Part shown: one piece after another, positions 34,840 through 43,938 of the stretch | Numbering within the stretch: the first letter of the stretch is position 1 | Layout of the letters: each line of letters opens with the position of its first letter | NCBI GenBank assembly: GCA_902609415.1 | Contig: CACLRR010000007.1 | Coordinates: forward strand, 1 to 46,720 | Direction: 5' to 3' | Length of the DNA: 46,720 nucleotides | From: an uncultured Chlamydiae bacterium | GTDB taxonomy: Bacteria > Chlamydiota > Chlamydiia > Chlamydiales > CACLRR01 | The notes under the pieces: model-generated | Database searches by the model: none | What the model was told of the DNA's origin: nothing | What the model saw: the letters and a program-made list of their open reading frames with translations, nothing else | Program-made: the position numbers and the translations under genes

Positions 34840-34868
34840 ATTATAGTTAAATATTTTTATATTATCAA
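34840..34868 (-). promoter_or_regulatory. Strong sigma-70-type promoter abutting the start codon
   Basis: On the minus strand TTGATA (34868-34863), 17 bases and TATAAT (34845-34840) end 6 bases before the ATG at 34833. The start site would fall on or next to the ATG, so a leaderless mRNA is predicted. No Shine-Dalgarno is present. Confidence 0.65.
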
Positions 34869-34899
34869 TATAAATAAAACAATTGAAAATTATTATGCA

Positions 34900-35295
34900 T
34901 TATTGATTTCTTCTTAACGATTCTAAATCTAGTTGAGAGGGGGTGTATCCATTTTCCACTGCTTTCTCCATCCTTAAGCCCTCATTAGCTATAACTACTA
35001 CTTGCCGTTGTAATTTTTTAAGGGCAATCCAGTATTGTTGTCTATCTCTTTTAATTCCTGAGTTCTCGATGAGAGTTGTAAATTTCTCTCTCTCTTTTTC
35101 TATTTGGCTAGAGGTTTGTTCTTTTATTAGAGCAACGACTGCTTTCTTATCTAAGGGTGTTTTAAATTCTTCACCCTCTTCTTGATACATGTAAGTTAGG
35201 GCAACTAGTGAAATTGTCACAGCTGTTGCTAGTTTATTTGATTTTACAAATGACACAGCATGATTAAAAAAATAGGGTAGACCCGGTATTTGCAT
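34900..35295 (-). CDS. Small membrane protein with coiled coil, 131 aa
   Basis: Not recognised. One TM segment at about 22-37 follows a short N-terminal stretch with N-H-A-V-S-F-V-K-S-N-K, and Lys/Glu-rich helices (50-110) with heptad character make a coiled coil. The ATG at 35295 has GAGG 6 bases upstream. A single-span membrane coiled-coil protein could be a scaffold or inclusion protein, but nothing is certain. Confidence 0.65.
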   Translation of the reverse strand: MQIPGLPYFFNHAVSFVKSNKLATAVTISLVALTYMYQEEGEEFKTPLDKKAVVALIKEQTSSQIEKEREKFTTLIENSGIKRDRQQYWIALKKLQRQVVVIANEGLRMEKAVENGYTPSQLDLESLRRNQ

Positions 35296-35398
35296 AAAAA
35301 CCTCATAATTAACATCTATTATAGCAAAATACTTATTAAATAAAAAGGTGGAAAAATTTTATTTGATGGAAATGCTAAAAATAGTTTACCTTATACCT

Positions 35399-35854
35399 AT
35401 GAAATATTGGTTGATGAAGAGTGAGCCCAATGCTTATTCTATTGATGATTTAAAAAGAGATGGTGTTACCCCGTGGGATGGTATCAGGAATTATAGAGCA
35501 CGTAATTTTATGGTAAAATCAATGAGTATCAGTGACTTAGTGCTTTTTTATCATTCCAATGCTAAGCCACCTGGAATTGTTGGTATAGCAAGAGTTGCAA
35601 GCAAACCTTATCCAGATTTTACTGCATTTGACCCCAAAAGCCGCTATTTTTCAGAAAAATCCACTAAGGAAAAGCCAATTTGGGAGATGCGAGATATTGC
35701 TTTTGTAAAGAAATTTGATGCAATCTACTCTCTTGAGAGTGCAAAAAACGACCCAAAATTAGAAGGAATGCTTCTTCTTCAAAAAGGTCAAAGGCTTTCT
35801 ATCCAACCGGTAGATAAGTACCACTTTGACCATATTTGTACAATTTGTGGTTAA
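35399..35854 (+). CDS. EVE-domain protein
   Basis: A 151-residue protein consisting of one EVE domain (a PUA-like fold, PF01878). Signs are M-K-Y-W-L-M-K-S-E-P (1-10), W-D-G-I-R-N-Y-R-A-R-N-F (26-37), D-L-V-L-F-Y-H-S-N (46-54) and P-P-G-I-V-G-I-A (57-64). EVE domains are thought to bind modified nucleic-acid bases, and some act with restriction systems. Two Cys near the end (C147, C150) are extra. The start at 35399 keeps the conserved N-terminus; the longer frame from 35348 has no better signal. It overlaps the minus-strand gene by 4 bases, tail to tail. Confidence 0.92.
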   Translation: MKYWLMKSEPNAYSIDDLKRDGVTPWDGIRNYRARNFMVKSMSISDLVLFYHSNAKPPGIVGIARVASKPYPDFTAFDPKSRYFSEKSTKEKPIWEMRDIAFVKKFDAIYSLESAKNDPKLEGMLLLQKGQRLSIQPVDKYHFDHICTICG

Positions 35855-36231
35855 TAGTCATAGAGATGATCAACTTTATCAGCATCTACAAAGTTAAGAT
35901 CTGTAGAATCAACTTCAACTATTAGGAATTTTGAGTCATCTTCTTCTAGGGTTGAAAATCCATAAAGCTCTTCAACAAATGGAGGAATAGTATCTCCGTC
36001 TCTAAGCTTTAATCTAGCCTGGATCTTTTCATTTCCAACAATCTCAATGATCTGTACCCCACGACCTAATTGTCCTATGAACTCTTTAAATTCACCGTAT
36101 CTCGGAACTTCCAGTAGCTTGAATTCTCCCTCTTCTGCTACAACATATTTTGCATCAATCGTAGAAGTATCTCCATTGACAATCATCTTGATAGTTTCAG
36201 GTGCTCTGTTTGTTTCAACAGTATAGATCAT
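35851..36231 (-). CDS. Hypothetical beta-rich protein, 126 aa
   Basis: Not recognised. The 126 residues show regular beta-strand alternation with an acidic C-terminal third (E-E-D-D-S-K, D-S-T-D, D-A-D-K-V-D-H). No signal peptide or membrane segment. Shine-Dalgarno before 36231 is weak. The end overlaps the EVE gene. Confidence 0.6.
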   Translation of the reverse strand: MIYTVETNRAPETIKMIVNGDTSTIDAKYVVAEEGEFKLLEVPRYGEFKEFIGQLGRGVQIIEIVGNEKIQARLKLRDGDTIPPFVEELYGFSTLEEDDSKFLIVEVDSTDLNFVDADKVDHLYDY

Positions 36232-36284
36232 TCGGACTGGAAACGAAATTAAAGCTTTTATAATGAATTCTACACTATTCTTCT

Positions 36285-36497
36285 TTAGGAATCAAATATT
36301 GAAGTTATTTTTATATAAATAAATTTTGCTGAAAAGATGGCTGTATCTAGGGTAGAAAACAGGGGAAAAACAATTGAACTTATAGTGCGAGAGAGTATTT
36401 GCTGTTTAACAAAACTATCAGTATTCTCTCTTAAAGCAGCAATTGAATTCGCTAACGAGGCTGAATAAGGTGTAAAGTATGTATCTAAATTTTCCAT
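36285..36497 (-). CDS. Small hypothetical protein, 70 aa, probably truncated
   Basis: Starts with M-E-N-L-D-T-Y-F-T-P and contains a hydrophobic run near 42-66 (I-V-F-P-L-F-S-T-L-D and A-I-F-S-A-K-F-I-Y-I). The length suggests the N-terminal piece of a longer membrane-type protein whose rest has been lost. No strong Shine-Dalgarno is seen. Confidence low to moderate. Confidence 0.4.
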   Translation of the reverse strand: MENLDTYFTPYSASLANSIAALRENTDSFVKQQILSRTISSIVFPLFSTLDTAIFSAKFIYIKITSIFDS

Positions 36498-36539
36498 ATC
36501 TGCATAAATTTTTTAATAATTATAACATTAAGGCTATTT

Positions 36540-37331
36540 TTGAAAAAAAATAATGATTTATTTATTTCTAAATTAGCTCTTATTTATGCTGCTAAATTAA
36601 ATCATCTAGCTGCAAAAGGTGATAAAGTTAATTTGAAACATCATCTTAATATCGACTCAACAGATGGAGCGCTTGCTTTTGCAAAAAAACAGTGCGCAAT
36701 GGCACCTGAGAGACCGAAAGGGAATCAATACACAGTAAGATCAATTTTTAGTTTAGATCTTATTCCAAAAAGGCTTCAAATTATAGGATATGATAGTGAA
36801 GCTGTTGAATTTGCCCAGGCGTTTTCACGTTTGGGTTGCAAGGTGTCTCTCTTTTCATCTAAGGAACGTATTCTATATTTAGAAGAAGACGAGGTGTCAA
36901 GGTGGGCTTTAGATCATTTAATTAAAGATGATATAAGGCTTATAGATCATCTTAATCCAGATCAACCTATTCTAAAAACTGAAGAGAGAGTCTTACGAGA
37001 CTCAGATCAGCCATCCATTACTTTTACTGATCCAGAAATCGCATCCATAGGGATCATAGAGGATAAGAAAAATAGAGGCATAGAAGCTAAGATTCTTAGC
37101 TTTGATAAGGTGCCCAGGGGAAAAATAACTAATAGAAAAAACGAGTTTATTAAGGTACTTGTTGATAGAGAATCAGACAGAATCCGTGGAGCTACAGTGG
37201 TCTCACCAAGAGCTGGAGAAATGATTATTCCTTTTCAATTGGCAATTAGTCATCATATTTCATTAAAAGAACTTGCCTCTTGCCCTATTAATGGATTTAC
37301 TTATAGTAGTCTTTTGAATCACTTGAGGTAA
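36540..37331 (+). pseudogene. Truncated flavoprotein disulfide reductase (Lpd/MerA-like)
   Basis: Remnant of a pyridine-nucleotide disulfide oxidoreductase. The family has about 450 residues; this frame has 263. The NAD-binding half is recognisable near 75-135 (R-L-Q-I-I-G-Y-D-S-E-A-V-E-F-A, where the usual G-G-G-x-I-G is damaged). The dimerisation domain is present from T-F-T-D-P-E-I-A-S-I-G (about 161) with G-A-T-V-V-S-P near 218. The FAD-binding N-terminus with the redox C-x4-C is missing, replaced by about 50 unrelated-looking residues, and the C-terminal H-x-H-P-T is absent. No catalysis is possible. It starts with TTG at 36540. Confidence 0.75.
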
Positions 37332-37378
37332 AATAAGTTTTACTCTATATTCCTACCTTCCGTACATAGGGAGGAACT

Positions 37379-37861
37379 ATGACACATTCTATTAATCAAA
37401 GCTTTGTTGGAATACGATCTGTTACACCAAGCTTTGGCCAGAGTGAATGTACTGTACCTAGAGGAACAACTCTTAGTAAGTGTATGGGTGAACATCCCTA
37501 TAAACGTAGACTGCAGGAAGTGTTAAGAGGGCTTAGTGTTAGCCAAAAAGTTAGGGAGGTAGTAACAACCTATAGTGCTGAAAAGCACGTATTTACTCTA
37601 ATAGTCCTCAGATCTGCTGAGCCTTTATCCATCACTCCAACTCGTGAGATTGTAGTTGGCACCGATATTGTGCAAAAATATAGAGGCCCTTTTCCAAGAC
37701 CTTACAGGCTAGGACCTTTTCCATCTTTACTTGTTGCCTATAGAGTATCTGGGCAAGCAGAACATTGCCTCTTTGTTGCTGGAAGAGAGATTAAGTATCT
37801 AAAGATAGACACAAGCTTTTCTAAGCCTAGAATTAATGACCCTACGCAAGGATTAAAATAA
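37379..37861 (+). CDS. Hypothetical protein, 160 aa
   Basis: Not recognised. The Shine-Dalgarno GGGAGGA at about 5 bases before ATG 37379 is strong, so it is likely real. It mixes basic and beta-forming segments, with two N-terminal Cys (24, 35) and one later (129). No membrane segment. The last 20 bases overlap the TSUP gene tail to tail. Confidence 0.65.
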   Translation: MTHSINQSFVGIRSVTPSFGQSECTVPRGTTLSKCMGEHPYKRRLQEVLRGLSVSQKVREVVTTYSAEKHVFTLIVLRSAEPLSITPTREIVVGTDIVQKYRGPFPRPYRLGPFPSLLVAYRVSGQAEHCLFVAGREIKYLKIDTSFSKPRINDPTQGLK

Positions 37862-38621
37862 TGCCTGTAGTGACTAAGATGACTCCGAGTATCTTTTTAA
37901 GGTGATCTGGATGGAAATAGTGTGCTAGTCTTACGCCAAGTGGTGCAGCAAAAGGTGTTGTAATGGAGATCCAGAAAAAAGCTGGCCAATAGATAAGAGA
38001 GCTTGTTTCAGACATGTGACTATCTATTAAAAATAAGCTGATTGAACTAATACAAGCCACAATAAAGGCAAGGGCAGATGATGTTCCAATAGCCTTTCTT
38101 ATAGGTATGGAGAAGTAACTTAGAATAGGAACATTTAAGATACCGCCTGCGATTCCTAGAACCGTTGCGATAGAGCTAATAACAAAGCCCATAAGGATAA
38201 GAAGAGGTTTTTTTGGTAGGGAGCGTTTAACATGAGTCTTTTGTTTTGACAAAAGACAACGAATTCCAAGGAAACATGTAAAAAAACAAAACAAATAACG
38301 CAAGAGAATTTGAGGAAGACTCGAAACTAAATATGCCCCAAATATTGAGCCACAAGCAGAACCAATACCAATAAAGAAGACAATGCTAAATATAATTGTA
38401 GAGCGCTTGTAATTAGCTATAGAGGAAGATAGTGTACTAATCACAACAGATGCTAGCGATGTTCCGATTGCCATTTGCATTTGAATTGAGGGATCAACAT
38501 GAATAAGAGAAAAGATATAGAAAAGGGAAGGAATGAGAATAATTCCTCCACCAATTCCCAATAATCCAGATGCAATTCCAATTATGAGACCAAGAGCAAT
38601 AAAAATAGGCACTTCATACAT
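37842..38621 (-). CDS. TSUP (TauE/SafE) family permease
   Basis: A 259-residue inner-membrane permease of about eight hydrophobic segments. The duplicated TSUP signature appears as G-L-L-G-I-G-G-G-I-I-L-I-P (about 19-31) and as V-L-G-I-A-G-G-I-L-N-V-P in the second half. Members export sulfite, sulfoacetate or related anions. The substrate here is unknown. The start at 38621 is set by a TTGACA...TAAATA promoter that ends 10 bases before it; an upstream TTG (38660) lies inside that promoter. Confidence 0.88.
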   Translation of the reverse strand: MYEVPIFIALGLIIGIASGLLGIGGGIILIPSLFYIFSLIHVDPSIQMQMAIGTSLASVVISTLSSSIANYKRSTIIFSIVFFIGIGSACGSIFGAYLVSSLPQILLRYLFCFFTCFLGIRCLLSKQKTHVKRSLPKKPLLILMGFVISSIATVLGIAGGILNVPILSYFSIPIRKAIGTSSALAFIVACISSISLFLIDSHMSETSSLIYWPAFFWISITTPFAAPLGVRLAHYFHPDHLKKILGVILVTTGIILILA

Positions 38622-38631
38622 ATGTAGATGA

Positions 38632-38660
38632 TATTTAACACTGAAATTAACAACTGTCAA
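38632..38660 (-). promoter_or_regulatory. Sigma-70-type promoter of the TSUP gene
   Basis: On the minus strand TTGACA (38660-38655), 17 bases, TAAATA (38637-38632), then 10 bases to the ATG at 38621. The leader would be about 3-4 bases. No Shine-Dalgarno precedes the ATG. Confidence 0.55.
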
Positions 38661-38702
38661 CTCAATTAAGAGTATCGCTAGAATACCCTTTATATTAAGA
38701 AG

Positions 38703-40166
38703 TTAGTCAATAAGTTGGTTGCTATATTTTATTGAGATTATAGCTAAAATGGTAGTAATAACAAAGACTGTAGAAAATCCTGTTTCAAAGGCTGTCTGGC
38801 AAATATTGATTAGATATGGGTCGTTAAGAGAATTTAGGGGAGATGCACCTGTAATAAAGTATGATAAATACGAAAGAGGAATAGTAGAATTGATAAGGTT
38901 AGAGGAAAGATTGGCTGTTGAAGTAATAAGGAGAATTAGGCTAGCTAGCGCTATACCTACTGAAAATGCAAACCATATGAGGGATGCGTACATAGAGGCC
39001 CCAATACCCTTCATTTTTTTTGGCAGAAGAGCGACATTTAGGTGATTTGTTATGGCATAGTTGTAGCCTGAATAAACAGCTAGAACGATTGAAATTAGAA
39101 TAGCCATGGCTATTGTTTTAATAAAAACAGCGATAGTAAGTAACATTAAACATATAACGCCTGCAATCTGGTAGATTCTAATCGGGACTTTTAAACCCCA
39201 TTTTTCCATCATTTTTCCGGCAATTGGAGACATAAAAGTTAAGGTAAGAGCAAAAAAAAGCATGAGTAGCCCATTATACAGAGGAGATATTAGGAGTATA
39301 TTTTGTAGATATAGAGGAATAAGGAGAAGAATACAGCCATTATTAACTTGATAAATTGTACCGATAATATTTACTAACCTCCAATTTCCTCCTTGATAGA
39401 GACTGAGTTGTAGTAAGGGTTTTTTTTTTCTTTTTTCGAACAAGATAAATAGGTACATAAGGATAAGAGAGAAGAGTGTAAATAACATTCCAGAAATAGC
39501 CGTTGATGCAATTCTATTTATTGATAAAAGGAAAGAGATAGAGCAAATTCCAAGGAATAGAAGAGAAGATTTATTCATAAAAAGAGGTTTCTTTGAGGGG
39601 GTGTTCTTGATAAAAAAGGAGAAGGCTAAAGAAATAAGACATATTGGTATATTAATTAAAAAAACCCAATGCCAACTATAAAATTCAAGAATGATACCTC
39701 CTAGGAAAGGCCCTAATGCATAATTTATTCCTAGCGCCATACTTAGAATGCCTATTACTGAAGCATGCTTGTGAGAGGGAAATAGTTCGGTAGCTAGGAT
39801 CATAACAATAGGATAAATACCTGTGGCTCCAAAACCTTGAATCACTCGTCCTATAATTAGCTCGGAAAAGGAGTTTGCATAACCACAAATAATCGATCCG
39901 GCAAGAAATGAGATCACACCAATTAAGAAGGCAAATTTGTGCCCCTTAACATCAGCAATACGTCCCATTGCAATAGCAAAAATCACATAGCTGATAATAT
40001 AGGAGTTATGTATCCACTGGAGCTCTGGAAGTGTTAGATGCATACTAGTTCCAATAGAAGGAAGTGCTAGTGCTAGAATACTTGTATCGATGATTATCAG
40101 AGAAAGACTTATGAATAGAGAAAGAAAACCGACCCAAGGGATTATTTTATTATAAATATATGACAT
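38703..40166 (-). CDS. MFS exporter, DHA2 family (second copy)
   Basis: A 487-residue inner-membrane exporter with about 13-14 hydrophobic segments. Motif A, G-R-I-A-D-V-K-G-H-K-F (68-78), lacks the usual second Arg pair but keeps the layout. The F-Y-S-W-H-W-V-F-L-I-N-I-P loop and L-G-P-F-L-G-G match the first DHA2 protein (5956-7296) in position, so the two are paralogues. Probably exports amphipathic compounds by proton exchange. Transcribed away from the dsbB region. Confidence 0.88.
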   Translation of the reverse strand: MSYIYNKIIPWVGFLSLFISLSLIIIDTSILALALPSIGTSMHLTLPELQWIHNSYIISYVIFAIAMGRIADVKGHKFAFLIGVISFLAGSIICGYANSFSELIIGRVIQGFGATGIYPIVMILATELFPSHKHASVIGILSMALGINYALGPFLGGIILEFYSWHWVFLINIPICLISLAFSFFIKNTPSKKPLFMNKSSLLFLGICSISFLLSINRIASTAISGMLFTLFSLILMYLFILFEKRKKKPLLQLSLYQGGNWRLVNIIGTIYQVNNGCILLLIPLYLQNILLISPLYNGLLMLFFALTLTFMSPIAGKMMEKWGLKVPIRIYQIAGVICLMLLTIAVFIKTIAMAILISIVLAVYSGYNYAITNHLNVALLPKKMKGIGASMYASLIWFAFSVGIALASLILLITSTANLSSNLINSTIPLSYLSYFITGASPLNSLNDPYLINICQTAFETGFSTVFVITTILAIISIKYSNQLID

Positions 40167-40256
40167 TTATTATAATTTATTTTTATATAAAAATTGTAGC
40201 ATATAATTAATATAATTTTCTTGATAATTATTTAAACAAATGGATGATGTAAAAGT

Positions 40257-40412
40257 ATGATGGCAGCTCTTTTTCTATTATTTCTTATTTCACAACTTTT
40301 TCTCATTCTGGGATTTAGGGTCACTTCACTAGTAATCTTATGTTTTAACGTTCTTTGCTCAGTTTTAGTCTTGATTTTTCACATAACAGACAAACTACAC
40401 ATAAACCTATGA
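40257..40412 (+). CDS. 51-aa hydrophobic protein coupled to dsbB
   Basis: Two tandem ATG codons begin a frame of 51 residues, nearly all Leu, Ile, Phe and Val. It forms two predicted membrane segments with R-V-T-S between and a short polar tail. Its TGA overlaps the dsbB ATG as ATGA, so the pair is translationally coupled. Unrecognised, but the coupling supports a real small membrane protein linked to DsbB. Confidence 0.6.
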   Translation: MMAALFLLFLISQLFLILGFRVTSLVILCFNVLCSVLVLIFHITDKLHINL

Positions 40413-40921
40413 ATAAATTTGCAGAAGTAATTAATAGTCTTGTTGTTTTAATACTTTGTCTAGTGCTCACAGGAGCAATTGCTTATGAATATGGTTTGCA
40501 TGAGACTCCGTGTCCTCTATGCTTTTTACAAAGAATTGCTATGATTGGAGTAGGGATCGGATTTATGCTAAACCTTCATTATGGGATAAGAATTCGTCAC
40601 TATACTATAAGCTATTTCTATGCGATTTTCGGTGCTTCAGTATCAATGAGACAAATTCTTTTACATATTTGTCCTGGCCAAAAACCATTTGGTCTTCCTG
40701 TTTTTGGATTATCACTATATTCCTGGGCGTTTATCATTTTTTCCTGTGTTATCATTGGAATTGGCCTACTTTTTATGTTTTATATTCCTTTTATTGAGAC
40801 AAAAGAACCTAGAAAAATGCCAAGATTTTACCAGTTTGTTTCTACCTATTTAATACTAATTACTATTGCAAATTTTATTATTGTACTTACGACATGTGGT
40901 GTTGCACCTTGTAAGGGGTAG
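40409..40921 (+). CDS. dsbB: Disulfide bond formation protein B
   Basis: DsbB reoxidises DsbA-type thiol oxidases and passes electrons to quinone, in the inner membrane. The 170-residue protein has four hydrophobic segments and the first redox pair C35-P-L-C38 in a periplasm-facing motif (E-T-P-C-P-L-C). The second pair is less clear: C88 in H-I-C-P-G-Q, plus C163 and C168 at the C-terminus. This fits chlamydial-type DsbB, where outer-membrane Cys-rich proteins need disulfides. The start is placed by overlap with the 51-aa ORF. Confidence 0.88.
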   Translation: MNKFAEVINSLVVLILCLVLTGAIAYEYGLHETPCPLCFLQRIAMIGVGIGFMLNLHYGIRIRHYTISYFYAIFGASVSMRQILLHICPGQKPFGLPVFGLSLYSWAFIIFSCVIIGIGLLFMFYIPFIETKEPRKMPRFYQFVSTYLILITIANFIIVLTTCGVAPCKG

Positions 40922-40978
40922 GAGAGACAAAAACATCGATTTTAGAAGGTATTCATTTATTATCACAGTGTATTCATC

Positions 40979-41971
40979 TTAAACTACCTCAGCGCTAGCA
41001 GTGGACGCTGTTTTTTTAGCACTAAGTTGATTATAAAAGATGAGAATACGGTCAATTGTTTGGGTGAATGCTTTGCTTTTCACATCTAGAAGAAGATGGA
41101 AATTTTCCTTTATACTTTCATATAGAATTGATTCTAGTTCTACTTTTGCAAAAGGAGAGAGCTCTTCATTCTTTTCTATGAGATCTAAAATTCCTGTAAG
41201 GGAAATTAGCCAATCTGGCATGCGCTCGCTTGTCTCAAACATTACCTCGTGTGTTATCCTTTCCTGTATACCTGTAAAACCTTGTTGAGAGAGTGTAATC
41301 CTATCGTGCCACGTTTTTATATCATTTCTTATGGCAATGATCCTTGATATTGAATCAAGAACCCGTTGATTTTTAGAGTCTATTTTCTGAATCCATAGTG
41401 CAAGTGCTGAGAATCCACCTGAGCTAAACCATAAAACTGTATTTGCAAATGTGGGACCAGCACAGTCCTCGCTTGATTCTTGTACAATTGAATCAATAGA
41501 ACCGGCAATAAATGAAACTCCCCACATAAAGCATGAAAGATATTTAACTAATTTTAAGCGGCTAATTCCACACATACATTTTCTTTCTATGTGATCCCTG
41601 TATAGCTCTCCTATGCGAATAAGGAGTGTTAATTTATATAGGTCGGTAAGTTGATCATCAAGTTCCTCCTGATATGGTGAATATTCCAGAGGTCTTTCCT
41701 TTACCCAAAGAATATTTTTAATCAAAAGATCCTCTAGGGAATTTAGAATGGATGTGTGTGCATCAATTGTATTTCTAAACTCTTGGAGGTGAAAATGTGA
41801 CCAGTCAAATTTTAATTTACCTAAGCAGGTAACCTCCTTTCTTGGAAAATGCATACGTATATCAGGAAATCTATCTCTTATTTCATGTAAATCTATACAA
41901 GATAACAAATTAGTATTAGAAATAGTGTTCCAGTCATAAGTGGAAGGGTCTATCGAAATATAAGAGTCCAT
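40979..41971 (-). CDS. Membrane-hairpin coiled-coil protein, 330 aa (effector candidate)
   Basis: Not recognised. A Shine-Dalgarno GAAGG lies 7 bases before the ATG. The protein has no N-terminal signal peptide, a Cys-x-Cys near 132-134, and a hydrophobic hairpin at about 141-162 and 176-195 (with W-F-S-S-G-G-F-S-A-L-A). A long helical, coiled-coil-prone C-terminus follows. The hairpin and its flanking helices resemble those at 420-500 of the 741-aa protein (8140-10365). An inclusion-membrane or type III-type role is possible. Confidence 0.7.
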   Translation of the reverse strand: MDSYISIDPSTYDWNTISNTNLLSCIDLHEIRDRFPDIRMHFPRKEVTCLGKLKFDWSHFHLQEFRNTIDAHTSILNSLEDLLIKNILWVKERPLEYSPYQEELDDQLTDLYKLTLLIRIGELYRDHIERKCMCGISRLKLVKYLSCFMWGVSFIAGSIDSIVQESSEDCAGPTFANTVLWFSSGGFSALALWIQKIDSKNQRVLDSISRIIAIRNDIKTWHDRITLSQQGFTGIQERITHEVMFETSERMPDWLISLTGILDLIEKNEELSPFAKVELESILYESIKENFHLLLDVKSKAFTQTIDRILIFYNQLSAKKTASTASAEVV

Positions 41972-42135
41972 ATGTAAACCTTCAAGACTATTAAAATTAT
42001 TTTTATTAATTTTTTTTTAACATATCGTTTTCTTTTTGCAAAGTTTTTTTTTGATCACTGATAATATTGTAATGGTTTTTCATGTAGAATATGACAAGAG
42101 AAGAGTAAAATCTCTTTTTTGTATAATAGAGTTAA

Positions 42136-42543
42136 TTGAAGGTAATTAGAATAAAAAAAGAAAAAGTTGTTATTTTCGATACTACGCTACGTGATGGACT
42201 GCAGCTCACACAAGCATCCTTAAGCCTAGAAGATAAGGTTGAAATAGAAGAAACACTTGATTATCTTGGTGTGGATTATATAGAGGCAGGATTTCCAATG
42301 ACATCAGAATATGAATTTCTCAAAGTCAAAGCAGTAGCAGATAGCGTAAAAAGCCAACTATTGTAGCACTTGCTAGATTGGATAGAAATGATATTTATAA
42401 ATACCATCAAGCACTAAAGAGAGCTAGAAATTTAGAATACATGCATTTATAGCAACAAGTACCCTTCATATGAAACACCAACTGCGGATGGGAAGAAGGA
42501 TGTTCTGGAATTAGTGAAAAAACAGACTGAACATGGAAGATAG
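42136..42543 (+). pseudogene. leuA: leuA (2-isopropylmalate synthase) remnant, three frameshifts
   Basis: The first frame (42136-42366) reads I-F-D-T-T-L-R-D-G and V-D-Y-I-E-A-G-F-P, the HMGL/IPMS catalytic start. It then shifts to a frame with P-T-I-V-A-L-A-R, next to one with F-I-A-T-S-T-L-H-M-K, and finally to one with D-V-L-E-L-V-K-K-Q before TAG at 42541-42543. All pieces match LeuA in the right order over about 135 codons, and the rest of the gene is absent. Leucine synthesis is therefore lost here. Confidence 0.88.
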
Positions 42544-42654
42544 CTCAGCGATTGTCTATGAAAAAAACAAGTCATAAAAAAAAACAAAAGATGCAATAAT
42601 ATAGGTCGGCCTCGGATAAGTATAGGCAAAGGAACGTTCTAAAGGGTATTGGAG

Positions 42655-43779
42655 ATGATGTTTAAGTTTAGGAAGCAATGGCATAGAAAAAGCATCTCTT
42701 CTGTGATTGTTTGTTGTAATAAAGGAATTGGAGATGTTGTTTTGACTCTCCATCTTGCCCCTCTATTGAAACATTATTGTCCTGGGATAAAGGTTTTTTT
42801 TCTTGTCAACTCACATATATCTGCTTTAATTGAGAAATACAATCATATTGATGGGGCTATACTGTGGGATGAGGATACAACCTATGAAAACCTAATTCGA
42901 TCAATTAAGCGCACTAAGGCTGATGCATGGATAATGACACATTTGATTGATAAAAAACGTGACAAAATCCTTCTTAAAGCAGCTAAAAAAGCTGAAATTC
43001 CTTTAAGAATAGGGATGATGAATAGATTTTTTTTTTGGAGAACATGTAATTATCTGGTCTATTTAAGTCGGTCTAAAAATGGGTTACATGAGGCTCAGAG
43101 TAATGAAATGTTATTACGTCCTTTTGGGCATTGGAAGATCAATTCAATTAATCAGATTAGAGAATTAATCCATTTTACTCCAAAATCTAGTCTGTTGCCT
43201 AATTTCATTGAGGAGTTATTTAAAGATAATACCAAAGTTAATATTATTTTACATCCTGGATCAAATGGAAATGGTAAGGAGTGGCCAATATATTTAATGC
43301 GGCGCATGCTACTTTTGCTTAAAGAAAAAAAAGTACCAGTTCGCATATTATTAACAGGTTCAGAAGAGGAATATCACCTTAAAGGGAGTGAACTTGAAGT
43401 AGAGTCTCTGGAAACTGTTAATCTAATGGGCCAGTTGACCTTAGATAAGTTAATTACTCTAATTTATCGCTGTGATGGGCTAATTGCTTCTGGCACAGGA
43501 CCACTTCATCTCGCAGCTGCGTTAGGCATTAAAACCCTTGGTTTGTTTCCAGCTACTCCTTTTATTGGGATTAAGCGGTGGCTTCCATTAGGAAAAAAAG
43601 TAGATGTACTAGAGCCTGAAGGATGTAAACCAGACGGTTATTTCAACTGTTTTTGTAAAAATGAATGTGATTGCATGTCTGGCATATTTCCAGAAACAGT
43701 AGCTGAGTGGATTGAAGAACTTGTTGCAGAAAAGTTAATAAACCTAGAATCAAGAGCTCTAGCGCAGTTTCATTTATGA
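42655..43779 (+). CDS. GT9 family (heptosyltransferase-like) glycosyltransferase
   Basis: A 374-residue inner-membrane-associated enzyme, probably adding a sugar to LPS core. G-I-G-D-V-V-L-T-L (24-32) is the GT9 start motif, H-P-G-S-N-G-N-G-K-E-W-P (about 199-210) the nucleotide-sugar loop, and G-T-G-P-L-H-L-A-A-A-L-G (about 282-293) the donor-binding helix. C-terminal cysteines (C-K-P-D-G-Y-F-N-C-F-C-K-N-E-C) resemble those of heptosyltransferases. ATG at 42655 has AAAGGG 8 bases upstream; ATG 42658 is equally possible. Preceded by the leuA remnant. Confidence 0.88.
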   Translation: MMFKFRKQWHRKSISSVIVCCNKGIGDVVLTLHLAPLLKHYCPGIKVFFLVNSHISALIEKYNHIDGAILWDEDTTYENLIRSIKRTKADAWIMTHLIDKKRDKILLKAAKKAEIPLRIGMMNRFFFWRTCNYLVYLSRSKNGLHEAQSNEMLLRPFGHWKINSINQIRELIHFTPKSSLLPNFIEELFKDNTKVNIILHPGSNGNGKEWPIYLMRRMLLLLKEKKVPVRILLTGSEEEYHLKGSELEVESLETVNLMGQLTLDKLITLIYRCDGLIASGTGPLHLAAALGIKTLGLFPATPFIGIKRWLPLGKKVDVLEPEGCKPDGYFNCFCKNECDCMSGIFPETVAEWIEELVAEKLINLESRALAQFHL

Positions 43780-43938
43780 GAATCCTTCAATCCTAGTCTT
43801 AGATTGTGAATTTCCACCTATCATATAATAACAGTCCAAGGGTCTAAGTTATTAATTTATAATCAACGGAATGTTTTATACAAATAGCAATAGAGAGGCT
43901 CTGGATATTTTATATTATAACAGATTTCTTCAACTAGA

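Noticed and set aside
38719-39045. 108-codon plus-strand frame opposite the second MFS gene
   Set aside because: It is an antisense shadow of a membrane protein gene.
39421-39436. Long T and A runs, considered as repeat or CRISPR-like structure
   Set aside because: They lie within coding sequence (Lys codons of the MFS gene) and show no spaced repeats; no CRISPR array exists in the window.
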